A stretch of 64,000 nucleotides of DNA from Mesobacterium_A hydrothermale (lineage in GTDB: Bacteria > Pseudomonadota > Alphaproteobacteria > Rhodobacterales > Rhodobacteraceae). The number at the start of each line of letters is the position of its first letter. Position 1 is the stretch's first letter. This document shows positions 52,053 to 60,893 of the stretch, piece by piece. The notes under the pieces were generated by a model. It was not told the origin of the DNA. It saw only the letters and a list, made by a program, of their open reading frames with translations, and ran no database searches. The stretch lies in contig NZ_JAYLLH010000004.1 of the NCBI RefSeq assembly GCF_035818635.1, positions 62,001 to 126,000 on the forward strand, given 5' to 3'. A program made the position numbers and the translations under genes.

Positions 52053-54398
52053 TCAGCTCTCCATATCCAGGGCCAGCGCCCAGGCAGCGCGTTCCTCGGG
52101 GGTCAGGCGCAGCGCGATGGCCTGCTGGTAAAGGTCTTCGAATTCCTCAGTCGCATGCAGTTCTGCTGCCTTGGCACGGTGCCAGGCGACGCCTGCATCA
52201 TGCAGGCGCTTGAGTTCTGGGTCGGCCAGAAGGTGCGCGATTTCGGCCTGCACGCGGGGTAGATTGCGTTGGATCGTCGTGTCGCGCGCGCCGGACCAGT
52301 CCATCCGGATCCAGTAGTTCAGGCCGATCGACCGATCGACATGCAGCGCCCGGCCGCGCTGGCGCTTGATCAGGAAACTTTCGGCGCTGCGCAGGGCATA
52401 GTGGTTGAGTTGCAAAAGATCATAGCCGATCGACCGCTTGGAACTGCGCCAACCGGATTTCGCCGCTTCGCGCGTCATGTCCTGGCCGTTGCCATTGACC
52501 CAGCGCACCTGATGTTCCAGCGCAGGGCGCAGGCGGTTTGGGCGGTGGCAGGACAGCTTTTCATAGGCACCGATGTTGCGTGTCATGGTCTTGAAGCCCC
52601 AAACCGTGTGCGGCTTGGGGCAATAGCGCGGCGCGCAATCGGTGAACTGGGCGATCACCGGAGTGTCGTCAAACCGGCGAACGCCGCCATGGCCAAACAG
52701 CCGCCATGTCATCGCGATGTTGGTGGCGTCGGGAACACGGGCCATGAAATCCTGCAAAGTGCCATTGCCGCAGCGGATGTTCACGAACTCGTCCACGTCG
52801 ATATGGGCGATCCAGTCGGCGGCTTTCAGCACCGGATCCTCCATCGCCTGGTCCAGTGCGAATTGCTGCGGGGACTTGCCGGTCCAGTTTTCGTTGTCAC
52901 GGTGGTGGACGATGCCCATCGCCTCCAACCGTTTGAGGATCGGATCGGTCGGATCCTCGCAGCCATTGGTGTAGATCATGAAGCTGTCAAAACCGATGAC
53001 CCGGTGATACGCGACCCATTCAACGATATAGGGCGCTTCGTTCTTCATGCAGCCAACGATCAGGTTGCCGGTGTTGCCCTCGCGCAGGGTGCGCGGTGCG
53101 GGGGGGCTGAACGCGGGGAACAAGGTGGTTTCATCTGGAAGCCCGAGATTGTTGTGGGGCCGGAACGCAGAGCCGTGCAATGACAGGAATTTCTGTTTCG
53201 CAAGCGGCGGCATCAGGCGTCGGGCGTCGGGCGACAAGACGTCGTCGATGGTTTCGGGCGTGGGGGCTGCGGTCTCTGTGCGGGCTTTGGCTGCCTCGTC
53301 CTTGAACGCCTGTTTCAGCCGGGGGCCAAAGGCCATCAGGTATTGCGTGGCGCGGAAGCCCTGACCCGCGTCAGCCTCGATCCAGCCGGGTTTGCGCGCG
53401 CAAGGCGCCAGGGCCGCCGTGGTCAGGCCGGGATGGGCAGACAAAAGGGCGGCATGGCTTGGCGCGAACCGGTCGGAAAGGGCCGACAGTGCCCCGGGAT
53501 CCGATGCAGGGCCGTCGATGCGCAGTTCGCCCAGCAGCCGACGCCACAAGCTGCGGGGAATGGTCTGGTCCTCAACCCGCATCAGGCGGATCAGCGCGTC
53601 ATTGAACCTGCGCGCCCGCGACAGCCAGGCGGCAGACGGATCGGGCAGGACATTCGTGGGCACGGCACTGCCGATCTGCGTGTCGAGGCCAAAGGCCGCA
53701 AGGATTTCCGCAGTCGCATCTGGCCCGGAGAGCCGGGCGATGTCTAGCGCACGCAGTTGCGTGGCGCCCTTCCCGAAAACCGCATCCCATTCACGCACCA
53801 ATGCCGCGAAGTCGAGCCAGTGCAACGCCATCTGCGCCTCTGGAAAGATTCCGAATTGCAGAGCGGGTTTGGGGCGCGTGCCGACGCAGGCCTGCCACCA
53901 ATCGGGCCTGTCCAGCAGGCCAAGTTCCAGCCCCAGACCGCGTACCCGGCCATCCATGATCTGCGCAGCATAGGCTCGTAGCGCCATGCGCGCAGGGTCC
54001 TCGACATGGGCCAGAATGGTGATGTCCGGCGAAATCGGTGCCAGCAGCGCATGCAGGCGTGCGATTTCGGACCGATGGCAAAGGTTGGCGCCCAGTTGAT
54101 GCGCTGACAGGATCAGCAGCGCAGGGCGGTATTTCATCACCTCTGCTTCCAGTGATGTCTCGATGTCCTGGCGCAACGCCTCTTGCGCCTCTGGGCTGGC
54201 AAAGCCCCGGCCCGCCCGCAGACTGTCGGGTGCGTCAGGATCGCTGACACCCATGTAAAGGCGGGTGTGGTTGCGCCCGCCGGGGGATCGGGCGAAAAGT
54301 ACGCCTTTCTCGATCAGTTGGGCGCGCTTGTCCTCCAACACCTGTTGCAGCCGGTCGGAATGCACCGCGTCGGGGCCGATATGCAGAATGATCTTCAT
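52053..54398 (-). CDS. Fusion of degenerate sulfotransferase-like domain and GT2-like glycosyltransferase (paralogue 2)
   Basis: A 781-residue protein. Residues 1-370 start MKIILHIGPDAVHSDRLQQV. This follows the N-terminal layout of sulfotransferases (LHIGPxKTGTSxLQ), but the PAPS-binding loop residues are lost. The glycosyltransferase domain starts near residue 445 (LIVGCMKNEAPYIVEWVAYH), with DVDEF at 534-538 and the shared LNHYALRSAESFLIKRQRGR block. The Met at 54398 overlaps the sulfotransferase stop (ATGA). The N-terminal half may now be a binding or scaffold domain. Confidence 0.82.
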   Translation of the reverse strand: MKIILHIGPDAVHSDRLQQVLEDKRAQLIEKGVLFARSPGGRNHTRLYMGVSDPDAPDSLRAGRGFASPEAQEALRQDIETSLEAEVMKYRPALLILSAHQLGANLCHRSEIARLHALLAPISPDITILAHVEDPARMALRAYAAQIMDGRVRGLGLELGLLDRPDWWQACVGTRPKPALQFGIFPEAQMALHWLDFAALVREWDAVFGKGATQLRALDIARLSGPDATAEILAAFGLDTQIGSAVPTNVLPDPSAAWLSRARRFNDALIRLMRVEDQTIPRSLWRRLLGELRIDGPASDPGALSALSDRFAPSHAALLSAHPGLTTAALAPCARKPGWIEADAGQGFRATQYLMAFGPRLKQAFKDEAAKARTETAAPTPETIDDVLSPDARRLMPPLAKQKFLSLHGSAFRPHNNLGLPDETTLFPAFSPPAPRTLREGNTGNLIVGCMKNEAPYIVEWVAYHRVIGFDSFMIYTNGCEDPTDPILKRLEAMGIVHHRDNENWTGKSPQQFALDQAMEDPVLKAADWIAHIDVDEFVNIRCGNGTLQDFMARVPDATNIAMTWRLFGHGGVRRFDDTPVIAQFTDCAPRYCPKPHTVWGFKTMTRNIGAYEKLSCHRPNRLRPALEHQVRWVNGNGQDMTREAAKSGWRSSKRSIGYDLLQLNHYALRSAESFLIKRQRGRALHVDRSIGLNYWIRMDWSGARDTTIQRNLPRVQAEIAHLLADPELKRLHDAGVAWHRAKAAELHATEEFEDLYQQAIALRLTPEERAAWALALDMES

Positions 54399-55003
54399 GA
54401 TGTCGGGTTCACGTTGGCGCGGCCCCACCAGGGGATTGTCAGCCCGGAAAAGGCTGCCAGTCGGTCGCGCGCATCCTCGACCCCCACATCCAGCATCAGG
54501 AACTGCGGATCGCGCTCGAAAACCCGGCTGAGAAACGCGTAGTGCCCCTCGATCCAGCGCATCTGTTCATCCGGCGTCGCGCCATAGCTCGCGGGCAGGC
54601 CGGGGATCACCCCGTTCGGGATGCGCTGGGTGCCAAGGTTGCGCCACCGCATCATGCTGTCCGAGATCGCAGCGGCGGGGCGGCGCGTGGCCACGAACAG
54701 CGTGTCCGGGTGGTGCGCGCGGATCGCCGACAACAGTCCCCAATCCATCTGAGGCCAAAGCGACAGGTTCGGGCGCAGGATGCTGATTTCCCCCAGCGCG
54801 TCATACTGGCCCAGATGCGTAAGGGGATCGCCGGTCTGGAAATACCCGTCATAAAGCAGCCGCGCGATGGGCCGCCCGGCCAGATCGGGCGCGGCCGCGT
54901 CCTCGCGGCGCATCTTGTGGTCGGCCACTTTCAGCCCTGCGCTTTGCAGCGCCTGATCAAGCGTGGTGGTCCCGGATTTCGGCAGGCCAAGATTGATGAT
55001 CAT
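54395..55003 (-). CDS. Sulfotransferase family protein
   Basis: A 202-residue protein with an intact 5'-phosphosulfate loop (LGLPKSGTTTLDQAL, residues 5-19) and a later RRPAAAISDSMMRW stretch resembling the 3'-phosphate-binding region. It is shorter than most sulfotransferases (250-300). It would transfer sulfate from PAPS to a glycan hydroxyl. It is coupled by ATGA overlaps to both neighbours in the glycosyltransferase operon. Confidence 0.82.
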   Translation of the reverse strand: MIINLGLPKSGTTTLDQALQSAGLKVADHKMRREDAAAPDLAGRPIARLLYDGYFQTGDPLTHLGQYDALGEISILRPNLSLWPQMDWGLLSAIRAHHPDTLFVATRRPAAAISDSMMRWRNLGTQRIPNGVIPGLPASYGATPDEQMRWIEGHYAFLSRVFERDPQFLMLDVGVEDARDRLAAFSGLTIPWWGRANVNPTS

Positions 55004-56055
55004 CGCGCGTACCCCAGCGCCTTGCGCAGTTCCGGCTCGCCCGGCGGCAACATCGGTGCCGCTTTCAGCTGGGCATACATCGCGCGATAGGCTGGCTGTG
55101 CCAGAAGCATGTCCCGCTTTGCGACATGCGCGGCAACCGCTGCCCTGTGCAAAACGGCGATGCGCGGGTCCGCCATCATCCGCGCCATTTCCGCGCGCAG
55201 CGCCGGCAGGTAGCGATGGATCGACCTATCCTGCCACGCCGGATCGTTGCGTTCACGCCAATAGGTATCGTCGAACGCCCGGTGTTCCCGGTTCACGTCG
55301 CCGCGGTCGTTTTTCACCAGGTAGCTGTCGAGCGACCGCAGCGCATAGTGGTTGAGCGTCGCATGGCGCCGCGCGCCATGGGCCGGAAACTTGCGGATCC
55401 GCCGCTTGTTGGCAGTCAGCAGGAACGCCTCTGGCACCGGGCGGCCCGACCCGTCGGTCCAGACCGGGCGCTTGTCCTCGGGGGTGCGCCCGGGAAAGAA
55501 CGGCCGATGCGCGCCATAATACTGAAGCGGGAAATCGGCGCGGACCAGGGTCTTCACCTCGATTGCACTTTCGGCGCACCACAGGTCGGGATTGTGGCTG
55601 CGGGTGAACTGCTCGATCACCGGTCGGTCAGCGAAATCCCAGACCTGCGCGTTGGCGAAGAACTGGAACGTGACCGAAATCGCCTGCGGGTTGCCACAGG
55701 CCGCGATCAGCGCGGGAATCGTGTGATCCCCGGCGTGGATGTTCAGGAACTCGTCGACATCCGCGATCCAGACCCAGTCGGCAGCGGTGACAACCGGCTG
55801 ATGCGCCGCGTCCTTCAGCGCCTCCATCTGATAATTGCGCCCTTGCGCGGGGTTCGGCAGATGCACCACCCGCCAGTCCGCCAGCGCCTCCAGCAGCGCA
55901 TCGGTGCCGTCGTCGCAGTCATTGGAATAGAACAGGAAATCGGTCACCCCCAACAGCCGGTTGAAGGCAATCCATTCCAGCAGGAACGGGCCTTCGTTCT
56001 TCACGCATGTCACGGCGGTGATGCGCAATCGCGCCTCTGCCCTTGGGTTCGTCAT
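55000..56055 (-). CDS. Glycosyltransferase, GT2-like fold (paralogue 3, first gene of operon)
   Basis: A 351-residue enzyme. ITAVTCVKNEGPFLLEWIAF opens the nucleotide-sugar fold, SNDCDDGTDALLEAL follows, and the metal site is DVDEF (99-103). The C-terminal LNHYALRSLDSYLVKNDRGD is shared with the other two. The start at 56055 has a weak ribosome site, with an alternative internal start not excluded. The promoter lies in the 166-bp gap shared with coxD. Confidence 0.85.
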   Translation of the reverse strand: MTNPRAEARLRITAVTCVKNEGPFLLEWIAFNRLLGVTDFLFYSNDCDDGTDALLEALADWRVVHLPNPAQGRNYQMEALKDAAHQPVVTAADWVWIADVDEFLNIHAGDHTIPALIAACGNPQAISVTFQFFANAQVWDFADRPVIEQFTRSHNPDLWCAESAIEVKTLVRADFPLQYYGAHRPFFPGRTPEDKRPVWTDGSGRPVPEAFLLTANKRRIRKFPAHGARRHATLNHYALRSLDSYLVKNDRGDVNREHRAFDDTYWRERNDPAWQDRSIHRYLPALRAEMARMMADPRIAVLHRAAVAAHVAKRDMLLAQPAYRAMYAQLKAAPMLPPGEPELRKALGYAR

Positions 56056-56221
56056 GGTCTGCCCGTTGCCGGTTTGGCCGGGTTTGCCCCGGCATTCTTG
56101 CGACGATGGTCGCATCTGGGGTCGGGTATGGCAATTCACTTGGGTGATTTTATGACAAGGGCGCGGCAGCGCTATTGACCGCGCGCCCGCGGCCCGGCCA
56201 CAAAGGGGCAGGAGGACCGCC

Positions 56222-57130
56222 ATGACCATGCCCGACAGTATCGACGCCGTGCAAACCCTTCTGGCCGACACTGGCTATGTCTGCGGTCGCTCGCTGGCCA
56301 CGGTGGTGTTCCTCTCGCTGCGGCTTGGCCGCCCGCTGTTCCTTGAAGGCGAGGCCGGCGTCGGCAAGACCGAGATCGCCAAGGCGCTGGCACAGGCGCT
56401 TGGCCGCCGCCTGATCCGGCTGCAATGTTACGAAGGGCTCGATGCCTCCAGCGCCGTCTACGAATGGAATTTTCCGGCGCAGATGATCGCCATCCGCACC
56501 GCCGAAGCCCAGGGAAATGCCGACAAGGATGTCCTCCAGCGCGAACTCTTCGGCCCCGATTACCTGATCGAACGCCCGCTGCTGCAGGCCATGCGCCCCG
56601 ATCCTGCCGGCGCGCCGGTGCTGCTGATCGACGAGCTTGACCGCACCGACGAACCGTTCGAGGCGTTCCTGCTCGAAGCGCTGTCGGATTTCCAGGTGAC
56701 GATCCCGGAACTCGGCACGATCAAGGCGCCGGAACCGCCCATCGTGATCCTGACCTCGAACCGCACCCGCGAGGTGCATGATGCGCTCAAGCGTCGCTGC
56801 CTCTACCACTGGGTCGACTACCCGACGTTCGACCGCGAACTGGATATCCTGCACGCCCGCGCCCCCGAAGTGGCCGAAACCCTCAGCCGCCAGATCATCG
56901 CCTTCGTGCAGGGCCTCAGGACCGAGGACATCTTCAAGAAACCCGGCGTCGCGGAAACCATCGACTGGGCGAAATGCCTGCTGGCGCTCGACGTGATCGA
57001 CCTGTCGCCCGAGGTGATCTCGGACACGCTGGGCGCGATCCTGAAATACCAGGACGACATCGCCAGGATCGAAGGCTCCGAGGCCAGGCGCATCCTCGAC
57101 GATGCCCGGGCCGCGCTGGAACCGGCATGA
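56222..57130 (+). CDS. coxD: CoxD: MoxR-type AAA+ ATPase
   Basis: A 302-residue ATPase. Walker A is GEAGVGKT (43-50) and Walker B is VLLIDELD (133-140), with sensor LTSNRTREVHDALKRRCLYHWVDYP typical of CoxD/MoxR. In Oligotropha, CoxD is needed to build the [CuSMoO2] centre of CO dehydrogenase. It is divergent from the glycan operon and pairs with coxE, from which it is separated by a palindromic repeat. Confidence 0.9.
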   Translation: MTMPDSIDAVQTLLADTGYVCGRSLATVVFLSLRLGRPLFLEGEAGVGKTEIAKALAQALGRRLIRLQCYEGLDASSAVYEWNFPAQMIAIRTAEAQGNADKDVLQRELFGPDYLIERPLLQAMRPDPAGAPVLLIDELDRTDEPFEAFLLEALSDFQVTIPELGTIKAPEPPIVILTSNRTREVHDALKRRCLYHWVDYPTFDRELDILHARAPEVAETLSRQIIAFVQGLRTEDIFKKPGVAETIDWAKCLLALDVIDLSPEVISDTLGAILKYQDDIARIEGSEARRILDDARAALEPA

Positions 57131-57162
57131 CCCTTTTGCCATCCCGGCACATCGGCTTTCCC

Positions 57163-57210
57163 GTCTTTGGTTTTCCAAATACCTCGGGGGTCCGGGGGCA
57201 GAGCCCCCGG
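57163..57210. repeat. Palindromic repeat module, copy 3
   Basis: The exact 23-nt core (57163-57185) is followed by GGGGG and a perfect 8-bp hairpin CCGGGGGC-aga-GCCCCCGG (57192-57210). It fills the 91-bp gap between coxD and coxE and has the same layout as 28632-28681. Confidence 0.88.
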
Positions 57211-57221
57211 TCGGGTATGTA

Positions 57222-58472
57222 ATGCCCGAATACATCCCGCTCGACCTGCCCGAGACCCCGCGCCTGGCGCAGAACATCCTCCATTTCGCCCGCGCCCTGC
57301 GTCGGGCCGGTCTGCCGATCGGCCCCGGGCGCGTCCTTGACGCGATCCGCGCGGTCGAGGCGGCGGGGTTTACCGAAAGGATGGATTTCTACTACGCGCT
57401 TCAGGCCTGTTTCGTGAACCGCCCCGAACAGCGCGCGGTCTTCGGGCAGGTCTTCCGGCTGTACTGGCGCGACCCGCGGTTCATGGAACACATGATGTCG
57501 CTGATGCTGCCCGCGGTGCGCGGCGTCGCCGAAGACCGCACCGCCCAGGCCGCCGAGAAACGCGCGGCAGAGGCGCTGCTGGACGGCAAGGTGCCGGACC
57601 TGCCAGAGCCGCAGGACCAGGAAGAACCGACCGCGATCGAGGTGGACATGACACTGACCATGTCGGCCGAGGAAAAGCTGCGGACGCTGGATTTCGAACA
57701 GATGTCGACCGAAGAGGTCGCGCAGGCCAAGCGGATGCTGGCGCGGTTGACGCTGCCGGTCAAACCGATCCCGTCGCGGCGCGGCAAGCCGGCGCTGACC
57801 GGCGCGCGGATGGACTGGCGCCGGACGATCCGGGCGGCGATGCGGCAGGGCGGCGAGATCCGCGATCTCAAGCGGCTGACCCCGCGGCCGCGATGGCCAA
57901 ACCTCGTGGTGATTTGCGATATCTCGGGGTCGATGTCGCAATACAGCCGGATGGTGCTGCATTTTCTGCACGCGGTGGCAAATGAAAAGGGCGCGGGCTG
58001 GGCCAGGGTGCACGCCTTCACCTTTGGCACGCGGCTGACCAACATCACCCGCCACCTGCAAACCCGCGATGTCGATGCCGCGTTGAAGGCCGCCGGGGCC
58101 GAGGCGCAGGACTGGGAGGGCGGCACGCGGATCGGGCAATGCCTGCACGGCTTCAACCGTGACTGGTCGCGGCGGGTCATGGGGCAGGGGGCGGTGGTGC
58201 TGTTGATCACCGACGGGCTGGACCGCGACGACAGCGGGACTCTGGAAAAGGAAATGGAGCGGTTGCACCTGTCGGCGCGTCACCTGATCTGGCTGAACCC
58301 GCTGCTGCGCTGGGAAGGGTTCGCGCCCAAGGCCAGCGGCATTCGCGCCATGCTGCCCCATGTCGACAGCTTCCGTGCCGGTCATTCGATCCAGTCTCTG
58401 GAGGCGCTGGCCGAGGCAATTTCGCGTCCTGCCGACAGCGGCGAAAAGGCCCGGCTCATGGCGCTTTTGTAG
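57222..58472 (+). CDS. coxE: CoxE: von Willebrand factor A domain protein
   Basis: A 416-residue CoxE family protein. The N-terminal helical half (FARALRRAGLPIGPGRVLDA) and the C-terminal VWA domain with MIDAS motif DISGSMS (233-239), TFGTRLTNITRHL and LLITDGLDRDDSG are diagnostic. CoxE acts with the CoxD ATPase in metal-centre insertion. The ATG at 57222 follows the repeat, so it may be expressed less than coxD. Confidence 0.92.
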   Translation: MPEYIPLDLPETPRLAQNILHFARALRRAGLPIGPGRVLDAIRAVEAAGFTERMDFYYALQACFVNRPEQRAVFGQVFRLYWRDPRFMEHMMSLMLPAVRGVAEDRTAQAAEKRAAEALLDGKVPDLPEPQDQEEPTAIEVDMTLTMSAEEKLRTLDFEQMSTEEVAQAKRMLARLTLPVKPIPSRRGKPALTGARMDWRRTIRAAMRQGGEIRDLKRLTPRPRWPNLVVICDISGSMSQYSRMVLHFLHAVANEKGAGWARVHAFTFGTRLTNITRHLQTRDVDAALKAAGAEAQDWEGGTRIGQCLHGFNRDWSRRVMGQGAVVLLITDGLDRDDSGTLEKEMERLHLSARHLIWLNPLLRWEGFAPKASGIRAMLPHVDSFRAGHSIQSLEALAEAISRPADSGEKARLMALL

Positions 58473-58567
58473 CGCTCTGCCAGGGTCTTGCGCGGTGCTG
58501 CGGGGTCTGCATGGTTCTGCTGTAAGCGAATTACATTTGGATTTCTGCATATTTTGATCTGGGTCAT

Positions 58568-58583
58568 ATTCCGACCTCCGAAT
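58568..58583. promoter_or_regulatory. SqrR-type operator ATTC-N8-GAAT
   Basis: ATTC-CGACCTCC-GAAT lies 45 bp before the sulfur-transport pair. This is the spaced dyad reported for SqrR, the persulfide-sensing ArsR-family repressor of Rhodobacter capsulatus. No arsR-type gene is in the window. One exact match in an appropriate place supports it. Confidence 0.6.
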
Positions 58584-58627
58584 TTGACCTATCCCCGTTC
58601 CGACACACAAAAGGGAAAGGGGGTCTT

Positions 58628-59179
58628 ATGACGCTCAATTGGAAAATCGGTGGCCTGTTGCTGGGCGCGGTGTTTTTTGCCGCGGTCCTTCTGGTCAAAC
58701 CGATCGGCGTTTCGACGCAATTCGTGATCCTGGACGGGATCGTGGCGGACGTGGTCAATTCGGAATTCATCACCCAGACCGACGATGGCAAATACACCTC
58801 GACCAATGCCTATATGGCCAAGTCGAGCGGGAAATACGCCAAGTCCGCCGCCAACCCGATCAACTACAGCTTCATCTTTGTCCTGGCGATGATGGCTGGG
58901 TCCTTCGCGTCGGCCGTGGCGCGTGGCGGCGTGGGCAAGGCGGAACGCGCAGCCCCGGCGATCTGGCGGGCCAACTACGGCGACAGCCCGATGAAGCGCT
59001 ACGCGGTGGCGTTCCTGGGCGGGTTCATCGTGCTGTACGGCGCGCGTCTGGCAGGGGGCTGCACCTCGGGTCACATGATGTCGGGCATGATGCAGACCTC
59101 TTTGTCGGGCTACATTTTTGCCGCGGGTGCCTTTGCGGCCGCGATCCCCGTTGCCATGATGATGTACAAGGAGGGCTGA
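58628..59179 (+). CDS. YeeE/YedE family sulfur-transport half-protein (PmpA-like)
   Basis: A 183-residue inner-membrane protein with about four helices. The conserved Cys of GGCTSGH (C145) is the thiolate used for sulfur-compound passage in this family. It is half the size of E. coli TsuA, and the second half is encoded by the next gene (3-bp gap). The pair PmpA/PmpB is known next to sulfide/persulfide genes. A SqrR-type site lies upstream. Confidence 0.88.
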   Translation: MTLNWKIGGLLLGAVFFAAVLLVKPIGVSTQFVILDGIVADVVNSEFITQTDDGKYTSTNAYMAKSSGKYAKSAANPINYSFIFVLAMMAGSFASAVARGGVGKAERAAPAIWRANYGDSPMKRYAVAFLGGFIVLYGARLAGGCTSGHMMSGMMQTSLSGYIFAAGAFAAAIPVAMMMYKEG

Positions 59180-59182
59180 GCC

Positions 59183-59773
59183 ATGCAAATCGTTCTCGCT
59201 ATCGCAATCGGCGCGGCCTTTGGTGCGGTTCTGGACCGGATCGGCGCGACCAACCCGAACTGGATTGGCGGCATGCTGACCCTGCGTCGCCTGCACCTGA
59301 TGAAGACCATCCTGCTGGCCATCGGCACCGGGTCGATCCTGATGTTCGGCGGCCAGATGGTCGGGCTTGTCGACGTCGGTCACATGTCGGTCAAGGCCGC
59401 CTATGTCGGCGTGTTCATCGGGGGGCTGATGTTGGGCGCGGGCTGGGCGGCTTCCGGCTATTGCCCTGGTACCGGCGTGTGCGCCGCTGCGACGGGCCGC
59501 AAGGACGCGCTGTTCTTCATTCTGGGCGGCCTGTTGGGCGCTGCGGCCTACATGGTGACCTATCCGGCATGGAAAGCATCGGGCCTGCTGACAGACCTTG
59601 CCGGCGGCAAGGTCACGTTGGGCACGGTCCCGGGGTCCAGCTATGACGGTCTTATGGCGATGTCGGGCGACATTCTCGGGATCATTCTGGGCGTTGTCTT
59701 TGTCGTGGTGGCGTTCGTGCTGCCCGATAGCCTGGCCGGTGGCCAGCAGACCGCAGAAGTGCCTGCCGAATAA
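59183..59773 (+). CDS. YeeE/YedE family sulfur-transport half-protein (PmpB-like)
   Basis: A 196-residue inner-membrane protein with about five helices. SGYCPGTGVCAAATGRKDA holds C94 and C100, the conserved path cysteines. It pairs with the gene before it to form a complete YeeE/YedE channel. The ATG is 3 bp after the preceding stop. The transported species (thiosulfate, persulfide or sulfane) is not established here. Confidence 0.88.
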   Translation: MQIVLAIAIGAAFGAVLDRIGATNPNWIGGMLTLRRLHLMKTILLAIGTGSILMFGGQMVGLVDVGHMSVKAAYVGVFIGGLMLGAGWAASGYCPGTGVCAAATGRKDALFFILGGLLGAAAYMVTYPAWKASGLLTDLAGGKVTLGTVPGSSYDGLMAMSGDILGIILGVVFVVVAFVLPDSLAGGQQTAEVPAE

Positions 59774-59914
59774 GAACGTCCTGGGGAAACCCGACGTGTT
59801 GGGGAGGGCCGGTTCCGGACAATCCGGGGCCGGCCTTTGCCGTTTCAAGGGCGGTTTCCCCCTTGACCTTGCCGGCATCCGCTGTCCTGCTTAGCGAAAC
59901 GAGGGAGGCCACCG

Positions 59915-60883
59915 ATGGACCGTTTTGACAACATTCCCGAAACCGCGCTGGCCTGGCACCGGGCTGGCAAGGGCGCGGTTCTGGCAACCGTGATCCAGAC
60001 CTGGGGCAGCGCACCGCGCCGCGTCGGCAGCCAACTGGCAATATCCGGTGACGGCGAAATCGCCGGGTCGGTGTCCGGCGGCTGCGTCGAAGGCGCGGTG
60101 GTGGTCGAGGCGCTGGAAGCGCTGGAAGAAGGCACCGCGCGAGAACTGGAATTTGGCGTCAGCGATCACGATGCCTTTGCCGTGGGGCTGGCCTGTGGCG
60201 GCACCATCCGGGTGTTGGTGGAACCGATAGGCAAGGTCCTGCCCGAACCGATGCTGGCCAAACTGGTGGCCGCACGGGCCGCACGGCACCCGATGGCCTA
60301 TGTCGTCGATCTGGACACCGGCGCGCGTCATCTCGACCGTGCCGGTCATGACGAGAGATTCCGGATGGACCGGTCAGGGTTTGAGGAAGACAGCCGTACC
60401 TTCGTCGCGATACATAACCCGCCGCTGAAACTGCTGGTGGTCGGCGCGGTGCATATCGCGCAGGCGTTGGTCCCGATGGCGCGGATCGCGGGCTATGACC
60501 CGGTGATCATCGACCCGCGTGAGGCGTTCGCCTCGGAAAGCCGTTTTCCTGGTGAAAAGCTGGTGCACGACTGGCCTGACGATGCCATCGCCGCCGAAGG
60601 GCTGGATGCGCGTACCGCGCTTGTGCTGTTGACCCACGATCCCAAGCTGGACGATCCCGGGCTTGGGGCGGCGCTGAAATCGGACTGCTTCTATATCGGC
60701 GCGCTTGGGTCCAGCCGGACCCATGCAAAACGCGTTGCCCGGTTGCAGGAGCGCGGCTTTACCGACGTTCAAATCGCCCGCATTCGCGGCCCCGTGGGAC
60801 TGGCCATTGGCGCATCTGGCCCGGCAGAGATCGCGGTCTCGATCCTGGCCGAGATGACCCGGGTCTTGCGACAGGGCGCCTAG
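59915..60883 (+). CDS. XdhC/CoxI family protein
   Basis: A 322-residue maturation factor. The N-terminal XdhC domain has AVLATVIQTWGSAPRRVGSQL and GSVSGGCVEGAVV. The C-terminal Rossmann domain has LKLLVVGAVHIAQALVPMA and FYIGALGSSRTHAKR. XdhC binds the molybdopterin cofactor and helps its sulfuration before insertion into xanthine-oxidase-type enzymes. It serves most probably the CoxL at 12.4 kb or another enzyme of that class. Confidence 0.9.
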   Translation: MDRFDNIPETALAWHRAGKGAVLATVIQTWGSAPRRVGSQLAISGDGEIAGSVSGGCVEGAVVVEALEALEEGTARELEFGVSDHDAFAVGLACGGTIRVLVEPIGKVLPEPMLAKLVAARAARHPMAYVVDLDTGARHLDRAGHDERFRMDRSGFEEDSRTFVAIHNPPLKLLVVGAVHIAQALVPMARIAGYDPVIIDPREAFASESRFPGEKLVHDWPDDAIAAEGLDARTALVLLTHDPKLDDPGLGAALKSDCFYIGALGSSRTHAKRVARLQERGFTDVQIARIRGPVGLAIGASGPAEIAVSILAEMTRVLRQGA

Positions 60884-60893
60884 GGTCGGGGTC

